Shown here one piece after another: positions 55,668-64,000 of a stretch of DNA of 64,000 bases (position 1 is the stretch's first letter; each line of letters begins with the position of its first letter). The notes under the pieces were generated by a model that saw nothing but the letters and a program-made list of their open reading frames with translations, did no database searches and was not told where the DNA came from. The translations under genes and the position numbers were made by a program. The stretch spans positions 682,001 through 746,000 of the forward strand of contig NBAY01000013.1 of NCBI GenBank assembly GCA_002794775.1. The letters are read 5' to 3'. Origin of the DNA: Porodaedalea pini (lineage: Eukaryota; Basidiomycota; Agaricomycetes; Hymenochaetales; Hymenochaetaceae).

Positions 55668-58518
55668 ATGGCAAACATACCAGACCGAAGCCTCCGTATT
55701 TGCGCGGATAGAGGGGGAACTTTCTGCGATGTTCACGCGTAAGTACTGCCATTAAGCGCACTGGTTTCCGGTTTGAAACCATCCTCGTGCTTCAGATCCT
55801 TTCCTGACCCGGAGAATGCGAGAGAGAGGAAAGAAATTGTCGTGAAGCTTTGTTCGTGATTATGCAGTTCTCATCCTTTTTCCGCTGACCCTTGTTCAGT
55901 ATCCCAGGATCCAGGCAACTACAAAGATGCTCCGACAGAAGGCATTCGGAGAGTATTGGAGGCAGTGACTGGTGAGAGCATCCCGAGAGGTCAAAAGGTG
56001 CCGACAGACAAGATCGGTGAGTGTACCGTGGGCGCATACATCCACCAAAGGCTAACATATCTCTATAGATTACATCCGTCTCTCGACTACCGTAGCAACA
56101 AACGCACTTCTCGAGAGGAAAGGTCATAAGCATGCGCTTGTCATCACCAAAGGTTTCAAGGTGCGCTGGCTGAATTGACTTAGGCTTGTCCGGTCTCATA
56201 GCGTGCCTCAGGATCTGCTTATCATCGGCAACCAATCGCGACCGAAGATCTTCGACCTAAACATCAGGCGTCCATCCGTCTTGTACTCTGAGGTCTTGGA
56301 AGTTGACGAACGCGTTACGTTGGTTGGCTATACATCTGACCCTAAGGCGGCTGAGCATGCTGTCCAGTTTGGAGAGGATGGAAGTCTGGTACGTGGTTAT
56401 CGAGGCCTGGGCTGGGACGGTGAGGGCAACGCCGAAGGTCCCGGAGAAGTAGTGAGGGGCGTGTCTGGCGAAGCTGTCCGGATTATGAAGAGGCCAGGTA
56501 AGTGCTCGCTCGTGCGTGTCGCCAAATTTATGTTGATATCTGGTAGACCCCGAACAGATCAAGACCGACCTCGAGAAGCTCTACAAAGAGGGCTACCGGT
56601 CTATTGCGATAATCTTGGTGCACTCGTACACATTCCCCGACCATGAGAAGCTGATCGCCTCCCTGGCTCGCGAAGTCGGTTTCGAGCATATATCCGCCTC
56701 TTCGCAGCTACTCCCCATGATCAAAATGGTGATGCGCGGCGTTTCGACGACCGCCGATGCCTATCTCACGCCCGTGTTGTATGAGTACCTCGACGGCTTC
56801 TTCAATGGCTTCGACGAGAAGCTGCGGAAAGGTGGTGAGGACAGTGCCCGAGTCGAGTTCATGGGAAGCGATGGGGGTTTGCTGGACCTTGATAATTTCT
56901 CTGGCTTGAAGAGCATTGTTAGTGGACCCGCGGGAGGCGTCGTAGGCTATGCCTTGACTAGCTGGGACGAAAATGAAGGGAAGCCGGTCATTGGGTAGGT
57001 CCTCACAACTTCACTCATTTGTCCACGCGATGTCTAATCTTCTATAGTATTGATGTCGGCGGCACTTCAACCGATGTTTCACGCTTTTCTGGGCGGTATG
57101 AAACAGTGTACGAGACGACTACTGCCGGCGTCACTATCCAGTCTCCGCAACTTGACATCAACACCGTTGCAGCTGGCGGCGGCTCCCGTCTGTCATTCCG
57201 CAACGGCCTGTTCGTAACGGGTCCAGAGAGCGCCGGAGCTGTTCCTGGTCCTGCTTGTTATAGGAGAGGTGGTCCTCTCGCAGTGACCGATGCAAACCTT
57301 ATGCTAGGACGACTCATCGTCGACTACTTCCCGAAAATCTTTGGCGAGTCGGAAAAGGAGCCACTCGATATCGAAGCCTCACGGTCACAGTTTGAGAAGA
57401 TTAAGAAGGAGGTGAACACTTCGCACAGTTTCGACAAGGAGCTCAGCTTGGATGAAGTCGTATACGGGTGCGTACCTCAGTCTCTTTCAGTCTTGAACTG
57501 TTTCTTAGCCTATTTCTTCAGATTCATTAAGATTGCAAATGAGACAATGTGTAGGCCTATCCGAGCTTTGACAGAAGCGCGAGGGTACAATACGGCGAAC
57601 CATATGTAGGATAAACCTTTCGACGATGCTGGGTTTGTTGCTGATCCTTTGATCTATAGTCTCGCGAGCTTTGGAGGAGCTGGGGGACAGCATGCTTGCG
57701 AGATCGCACATATTCTCGGCATCTCCACTGTTTTAATACACAGATATAGCTCTATCCTCTCTGCGTACGGTCTTGCTCTGGCTGATCGGTAAGGGTCCCC
57801 CTCGCATCTCCGGTTTAAATAGTGCTTATTTGCTTACGCAGTGCTTTCGAGCGCCAGGAGCCGAGCTCCACGTTCTACACTCCCGAGAACAAGGCTCCGC
57901 TGACGCAGCGGCTCGATAGGCTCGAGGCAGAGGTGCGCAAGGAGCTGAAGCGGCAGGGCTTCGAAGGCGCGCGTGTGAGCGTCGAGCGTACACTGAATAT
58001 GCGCTTCGATGGGACGGACACAGCACTCATGGTGCTCCCGACGGCGGCGGACGAGGGCGAGGACTTCCTTGGGGCGTTCAAAAGGACGTACAAGGAGGAG
58101 TTTGGATTCCTCCTTGACACGAAGCATATAATCGTTGACGACATCAAGGTGAGGCCCCTTTTATCTTTCCCTCTTCTGTCTTGGAGTATTGGAGCGTGAT
58201 TTACCAATGATTCTGTTGGATGTTTAGGTGCGCGGTATCGGCAAGACATTTGACTCGCTCGGGCCCTCCGTCTTCGAGGAGCTGCACACACTTGAGAAAC
58301 GGCCCGTCTCGATATCTGCAGCCGACAATATGCATTCTGTATACTTTGACGGCGTCGGACGCGTGGACGACACGCCAATCTACCTGCTCGACAAGTTGGA
58401 GATCGGCTATACGGTGAAGGGCCCGGCGATGATCATAGACGACACGCAGACAATCGTGCTCATCCCTGGCGCTGAGGCCGTCCTGTGTCGCAAGCACTTA
58501 TACATCACACTTCACTAA
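55668..58518 (+). CDS. 5-oxoprolinase-like protein, HyuA (hydantoinase A) half only
   Basis: Related to ATP-dependent 5-oxoprolinase of the glutathione cycle. The ATG at 55668 gives [15 protein letters not shown], the N-terminal nucleotide-binding motif. It is followed by [62 protein letters not shown], and [14 protein letters not shown] (second phosphate-binding motif). Next come [40 protein letters not shown], and [18 protein letters not shown]. The HyuA C-terminal domain ends [25 protein letters not shown] at 58516-58518 ends the protein at about 720 residues. Eukaryotic oxoprolinases are about 1,280 residues and continue directly into a HyuB half, which is absent here and not found in the next 1.2 kb. 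It may be a truncated paralogue. Confidence 0.9.
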
Positions 58519-59753
58519 ATCTACTGACCGGCTCCATCTTGTGCAATTTTTGTATCACTCAGCAACACATGTACACAAAATGTATTCAGCTCGCAAACAG
58601 GTTTTTCACATCACATGCTCTAATTTCTTTTCCTTTTGTTTCATTCGCGTGCAGTTAGAACATGTACAGCGACAGGAGGAGGTGAAAGCACACGAAGGAG
58701 AGAAGCAAACATCAACTAGTAAATGCAGCGGGAAGAAGAAGAGAGAAGAACGGACAAAAAGGTAAAATTCAATAAAGACAGCAAGAAACCCAAAACGCCT
58801 AAAATCCTAGAATGGAAATGAGGCAGGCGGACCGGAGGTGCGAGGCAATAATACCCGATTGCCTCATCGCTATCGGTATCAACGTCGGACTCTTCGGGAG
58901 AATCTGCCAGTGATATCGACCATAGGCAGATGCAATATCTTGATGTTGGATGACAGCGACTCCAATTGTCAACGCGAATGTGTAGCATAACCCGCCTCAT
59001 CGTCAGCGTGCCGCAAGCCACGGGATCGGCCGGGAGTGACTAGACTGCAATGGCAAGCGACGTCCACAAGGAGTCCTGCATTCGCACCGAAGTAACTAGC
59101 CCATGAGAAAAGATATGGCGTAAAAAGAAATCCCAAATATATCGCAGGCGGAATCAGATGGCAAAGACAGGAGGAGAGAGCTCGAAGCAGAGAAAACGAA
59201 TGTAGGAGAAAAGCACACCGAGGCTGAAAAGATACAGTGGATTGCAAATGCTCAATATATGCAGCCAAAAACGAAGAGCACAGAGGTGCAGTGAGTTGGA
59301 GAAAGCGGAAGTGATAAAAGGTGAGGAGGCATCAGGAGATATGCGTATTAAGGCGTCAGAATGTAGCTGCGAAAGGAGATAACAATGAGGATCGGACGCG
59401 GGGAGAGGAATAAGTGGTACGCGGTACGAAATGCCGCGAAGATGAAGGGGGAAAACGTGGTTCTAAGATTCATCCATCTCCTTGTCCGTCGCGATCAGAG
59501 ACACATTAAGCACGCTTTGCATTATGCATTAACGGAAACGATGCTCTGGATGAGATAAAAAAGTGTGTGCACGTGCGGCTGGGGTGGTCGTAAGTCAAGA
59601 GGGCATTAAGGGCTCGTAAGGTGCTTGGTTTCAATAAATAATGCGCGGATAGAGGACATCGGTGAGGTAGTGATGGCAACAGCGACAAGGTGGATGGCGA
59701 GGGAGTGTACAGCACGCAGGCGCAAGCGGAGCAGCAAAGACAATGAGTTTCAT
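58519..59753. other. Intergenic region, no supported gene and no HyuB remnant
   Basis: A 1.2-kb gap between convergent genes. Minus-strand frames at 58716-59021 and 58969-59268 are hydrophobic or low-complexity and lack recognisable motifs. They could be 3' untranslated sequence of the neighbouring minus-strand gene. No hydantoinase B motif was seen in any frame. Confidence 0.5.
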
Positions 59754-61515
59754 TCATTGCTGCGCGTCACGCTCGAGCTTGGGAAAGGATGACCGTAACG
59801 GCGAGTTCAACGCAGACCAGCGCGGTACGCTCATTGATAATCGTTGCCACGTCCATCTCTGGCGGCGCATACGCCTCCCGCGACGCCCGAGGTCTCCGGA
59901 GTCGAGGTCGTCTTCTTCGTCTCCTGTCGGCGGCGCTCCCAGTCCACCAAGATGTTCTATCCTGCTCGAGCGGATCGTCATCTCCTTCTCCTCAGACTCG
60001 CCGGCAGCCACTGTCGTGTCCTCCGAAGACGGAATGAGCTTCCGCAGGCGGTCCCTGCACAGGATGGGCGCAAGGCTAAGTACAGTGAGGAAGACGAGCT
60101 CAAGGATCATCGACGGCTGCGCGAGGACGCTTGAGAGCGTCGCAGATTTAGAGAGACCGTCTCCGAATCCATCGTCGCTCACCGTACTAGCCTTGTTCAC
60201 CGTCTGCAGAATGTCCCCGATCTGGCAGGTCACGGCAGTCCACGGCAGGCCTCCAATGAAGGCGCCCGCGATGCAGTCGCGGAGGGCAACGCCAGTTAGG
60301 CCACATGCAATGTTGAGCGCGGACCATGGGACGACGCCGACGAGGCGGAGCACCGAGAGGCGCACCCATGCAGGTGAGTTATTCGACGACGAAGCCATTG
60401 TGGCGCTGAACGACTTGGGCTCTCCTGACTGCACAGATACGGATGCCGAAGATGAAGATCCCTCCAATACCGCACGCGTCAGTTCGACGGGGCGAGGGAA
60501 AACCCGTGTCAGAACGGGAGCTAACGGGGTGGCGAGCAAAGTGGCGAATACCGATCCGATCGATGTGAGGACGGTCATGAGTAAGGTCGCAAGAAGGGGG
60601 TGGAAAAGAGCTCCCGCGAGGACATTCTATATTAGACCGGGTTAATTGAAGTAAGTATGTCATTTTGGGTTTGTAAGACATGACGGTGCTTACCCATAAT
60701 ACGCTCCCTGGGACTGACCAAGCGTGTTTCCAGACCGCAGAAACACCAAGGACGCCTACAATGTGTGCCGTTTGTATGAATCCGGACTGTGAGTAGGAGT
60801 TGAGATCACGCCCGAGCTGGGTTAGATCAGAGAGCGTGCGCGGCCAAGCGAACGTGATCGGCAAAGTGGACAAGCTGTAGAATACGACCGCGGTTGATAG
60901 TGGAAATAGAATGACAACGAGCAGCAGCGAAGCATGCACCTGAGAGAGATGGAGTGATGAGCATCTCAACGTAAATGATGAACAAACGAAACTGACCGAT
61001 GGGAACGGCGGCAGGCGGTAGAGCGCCCCAGAGCGCGATGACACATCTAATTCTGCACTATCGAAAGCGGATTTCTGTGGCGAGGCAGAGAGAGGGAGAA
61101 TATACTCTGCCTCTGTCGATGAGCGTGGCGAAGAGCCCGGAGAAGCGAAAATACTGGTCGTGTGCTTGCCGTCCCCGCCAGAACGGGCCGCACGCCAGAG
61201 GTCAATTGTCCTGGACACCAACACTGGGAACATATTCTGGTTACGCGCTCGCGTGCTCTCTGATTGACCCCTGGAGTCGAGAAGAGGTGGGAGCACAAAG
61301 GCAGGCGACGGGGGCGGAGAGCTGCTCGACGAGGGCACGCGCGAGTCCGATGCGGAGGTGGACTGTTCGGAGGACCCCTCGTCGGCGAGGTCGCCTTTTG
61401 TACAGAATGAGTTCGCTGGAGAACGCGCGAAGGTTGTGATGGACAAGGGCGGGCGTACACCCGTAGAGACTGAGTGTGTTCTCGAACGAGGCGCTGAGGG
61501 AAGGAGCAAGGACAT
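59754..61515 (-). CDS. VTT/SNARE-associated Golgi family membrane protein (TVP38/TMEM64-like)
   Basis: A polytopic membrane protein of the VTT (DedA-like) superfamily, whose members act at the Golgi and ER and include lipid scramblases. Three exons (61515-60997, 60939-60694, 60626-59754) give 545 residues. The ATG at 61515 is preferred: the longer open frame upstream lacks an ATG. About 170 Ser/Pro-rich cytosolic residues precede TM1 (LLLVVILFPLSTAVVFYSL). The VTT core includes WKHAWSVPGSVLWNVLAGALFHPLL, joined at an intron, then SIGSVFATLLA, VRLSVLRLVGVVPWSALNIACGLTGV, and GGLPWTAVTCQIGDIL. The tail is charged and Asp/Glu-rich. Partner and substrate are unknown. Confidence 0.88.
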
Positions 61516-62897
61516 GCCGTTCGAGGTTGGGATAAAAGTAGCGCGTCTCGTCTGGAAAAATGGCAATTCGAAACAGATTATGTAACGCTTGGCCCTTCCA
61601 TTCTTGCCTAACCGAGACTTGCCGAAACAGAATCAGTCGGCCGGTGATCCCGTCATCCCCCGTAAGTCATCGCTCGTTAGTCACTCTCCCTCCTGCCGAA
61701 GCCGACCCACCGCGCATCGCCAAGCTCTGACTACTGACTACATGCACTCCCGACTCCCGACTCGCTGTCCGAGTCGTTGAACGTGACCAAACGACTGAAT
61801 TGTCAACACCACGAATGTCGCAGCACTCACACGCCTCATCTTCCAAGTACACGCTCAGAAAAATGAAAGATCCGAATATCCTTTTGGACTGCTTCTGTTG
61901 TTTCTTGTTTAGCGCCCTCCACCACCTTTCGGACGTCTCACACCGCTATGTGCTCTACGCGATTGTTCTTTCTTTTTGTGTAGGTTTGTCAGTGCGGTAG
62001 TTGCAATTATAAAGGACGTCTCACGTGCCGCGCGGACTTTGATCACTGATCTGCGTCCCAACACTGCCGCGTCTCACTTATCTACGTTCTTCCGGTACTC
62101 GGACATTGATAATTGTCCCACTCCGACACAGTGAATATGAAGCTATGAAGGAAACATTAATTTCCGTGCACTTAAGAAGCGTGAGTCCCGCTGTGTAGAC
62201 ATATCGCGTCAAAAGCCTATCTTATCACTTAAGCTCATGTTTTCCTTTATGTTCAGGGCTATGTTTTCTCCTGTCAAGCTATGTATGTACTTGTACTGCG
62301 TGCGTTCAACATGACCTTTCAGGGCATACACGTCAAGAATTTCAGCTTCGGCCCAATCCGAGGCCTTGCGCTTCAAGGATGTAAACAACGAGGGAACCGC
62401 CTTGCACGCTTCTCCGGTGGCTGATGCCAGTGACATACCTCTTTTGCTTTGCCTTTGCAGTATGCAACCACTCTTTCATTCGTCACAACTGCATGGTGCA
62501 CACGCTTGGATACACCTTGTTGCTAGCTGTACACGGCGAAATACTATATAGCCCATGGCGCACTTGCAACTCGGACTTCCCTTCCTCTATGAGCTCTGCG
62601 GCTGCACTAAATCTAATTGTTGGTGAGTGAAATGTATCCTCTAGATTGACGGCCTTCACTCATCAAATTAGTGACATGTGCTTATGTTTCTCAAGGCCAC
62701 AAGGCCTCTGTATAATCTAATTTCACGTCCAGGCCAAGGCACAGCAGCTCCAGGAGGCAATTCCATCTTCGCTATCCATTCTCCTGGCCTGTTCGTAGCG
62801 CGAACTTTCGGGTCCGCTGTATTCGAATTCACAAAGCGGATGTCCGCTTGGTGCCTCAGACCTGCTCGACTATAACACACGTTATATAACAGGCAGT
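61516..62897. other. Intergenic region with weak short frames
   Basis: A 1.4-kb gap between divergent genes. The best candidate is a 75-codon minus-strand frame at 62209-62436 (ATGEACKAVPSLFTSLKRKA) with ordinary composition but no motif. I do not call it. No repeat or RNA gene was recognised. Confidence 0.45.
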
Positions 62898-64000
62898 ATG
62901 CTCAACAAGCTAGCGTATTCCCCCCTTCCCTCGTCCTCGGCGCGTCTCCATCAGCAAGAGCTCCAGCTGCAGCAGTATACCCTGGCAGCGATGTCAGCGC
63001 GTGAACGCGAGCGTGAGCGGGGCAGGCTAAGCCCCGAGCCGCACCTGGAAATCATGCGCCCCGTGTCGCCCTTCCAGAATAAACGGCAATTTGCGCACCA
63101 GCAAGCACCGGCGCAAGCAACACCCCAGGCCCAGCCTCAGAGGGACCAACGGACATTAAATTCCCATTATCAGACTCACTCTGCTTCACAGCCCTATGCC
63201 CACGCGAAGCTGTCGCGCGCCCAGGAGGCGAGCTTCTCGAGCACGACCACAAGTTCGCACTCGCACTCTAACTCAGGCTCTCGCTCCAGGCCAAACGCTT
63301 ATAAGGGAGACTCGCGCGGCGCGCGGGGTACACAGCGAGACGCAGATATTTCACCCGCGCTGAAGATGATGAGCTACGACACGAGCCTCACTCCACCATC
63401 TTCGGAGCAGGGACACGGGCGAAACGCGTCGAACGCGCCCTATCCCCCGGGCACCCTCGCGCCGCCCGACAGGGGTGAGCTGAACCGCTCGACGTCTCCG
63501 GAGGGCTTCAGGCGCAAGAACCCAGGTTGGAGGAAGCCAGTGCCGAAGTACATACCGACGCCGCCGTCCACGCCACCCACGACCGCATACGAGCGGCTGC
63601 CCTCGTCGCGAGGTAGGGAGGAGCCCGTCCCACCGGTACCCCATCCTTCTACTTCTGTTTCAAACGCGCACCCGGCACCGGTAAAGGCGTATTCGGAGCC
63701 GGCGCCAACGACGGTGAGCCATGCCCCGCCACCGCGACCTGCGCGCGCTGCGACGGACCACCAAGTTCCCGTCATGTTCCGCGACCTGACGGCAAACTTG
63801 GACCAGTCGCGCACGCGCATACCGGCCGTGCAGCAGCCCGCGCAGGTACATACGCTCCATAGGGTGGCAAACGCGCTTTCGGGGTCGCTGAGAACGGGCC
63901 CGACCTCGGTCCCTCCACCACGTGCACAGCACTCAGTTGTGACCCAAGCCCAAGCTCCAGCGGCACCCCAAGTTCCCCCACAGGCACACGCAACTCAGCG
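62898..64000 (+). CDS. Ser/Pro/Gln-rich protein, partial (continues beyond right edge)
   Basis: An ATG at 62898 (MLNKLAYSPLPSSSARLHQQ) opens a frame with no stop through the last base, 367 codons and more. The minus-strand frames over this interval are shadows of it. Composition is strongly biased to Ser, Pro, Gln, Ala and Arg, with His/Ser runs (SSHSHSNSGSRS), a charged repeat (RERERERGR), and proline motifs of SH3 or WW type (PPSTPPTTAYERLP, SHAPPPRPAR). It looks like the disordered N-terminal region of a larger regulatory protein whose folded domain lies to the right. No family can be named from this part. High GC and third-position G/C support coding. Confidence 0.75.
   Translation, partial: MLNKLAYSPLPSSSARLHQQELQLQQYTLAAMSARERERERGRLSPEPHLEIMRPVSPFQNKRQFAHQQAPAQATPQAQPQRDQRTLNSHYQTHSASQPYAHAKLSRAQEASFSSTTTSSHSHSNSGSRSRPNAYKGDSRGARGTQRDADISPALKMMSYDTSLTPPSSEQGHGRNASNAPYPPGTLAPPDRGELNRSTSPEGFRRKNPGWRKPVPKYIPTPPSTPPTTAYERLPSSRGREEPVPPVPHPSTSVSNAHPAPVKAYSEPAPTTVSHAPPPRPARAATDHQVPVMFRDLTANLDQSRTRIPAVQQPAQVHTLHRVANALSGSLRTGPTSVPPPRAQHSVVTQAQAPAAPQVPPQAHATQ

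Noticed and set aside
57826..58378. Several minus-strand frames opposite the oxoprolinase-like gene
   Set aside because: They are Arg/Ser/Ala-rich shadows of the coding strand, overlapping in different frames, with no recognisable domain.
62209..62436. 75-codon minus-strand frame between the VTT and Ser/Pro/Gln-rich genes
   Set aside because: Composition is normal, but there is no motif, no splice partner and no promoter signal. A frame of this length is expected by chance.
24..64000. CRISPR array, phage-like defence island or biosynthetic gene cluster
   Set aside because: The window is intron-rich fungal nuclear DNA. There are no spaced direct repeats, and no set of adjacent biosynthetic core and tailoring enzymes.

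Overview
This is a stretch of nuclear DNA from a filamentous basidiomycete, most likely an agaricomycete. The host genes are rich in short GT-AG introns of about 50-70 nt, lie close together on both strands, and encode fungal housekeeping proteins. The window also carries chromodomain Ty3/gypsy elements and a LINE typical of that group. I saw no tRNA, rRNA or CRISPR.

Left arm (1-28,085). In order: a partial DHA2-type drug/H+ antiporter (-, runs off the left edge), an ER J-protein of the ERJ5 family (+), glutamine synthetase (+), an unrecognised 362-residue protein (+), the regulatory-type NAD-isocitrate dehydrogenase subunit IDH1 (-), a membrane-anchored alpha/beta hydrolase (+), a short-chain dehydrogenase (-), pyruvate dehydrogenase E1 beta (+), the trifunctional histidine enzyme HIS4 (-), an Argonaute with an intact slicer tetrad (+), and the TORC1 subunit Raptor/KOG1 (-). 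Most are core nitrogen, carbon and growth-control genes. IDH1, PDB1 and GLN1 sit on the route from pyruvate through 2-oxoglutarate to glutamine, but nothing suggests they form a cluster.

Retrotransposon block (about 28.6-48.0 kb). A minus-strand LINE (ORF1 with zinc knuckles; ORF2 with endonuclease, reverse transcriptase and RNase H) lies between the divergent Raptor and coiled-coil genes. Two separate chromodomain gypsy elements have inserted into its ORF2, 152 bp apart. Element A (29,976-36,954) has 445-bp LTRs and target duplication TTTGC. Element B (37,112-43,379) has 425-bp LTRs and target duplication TAAAG. When both elements and one copy of each duplication are removed, LINE ORF2 reads through in one frame apart from one TGA. 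Each of the three elements carries two in-frame TGA codons, and all ten differences between paired LTRs are CG versus TG/CA. Together these point to CpG-directed decay.

Right arm (48,082-64,000). In order: a long coiled-coil protein (+), casein kinase 2 regulatory subunit (+), ribosomal protein eL36 (+), a 5-oxoprolinase-like gene that holds only the first (HyuA) half of the enzyme (+), a VTT/TVP38-type Golgi membrane protein (-), and a Ser/Pro/Gln-rich open frame that runs off the right edge (+).
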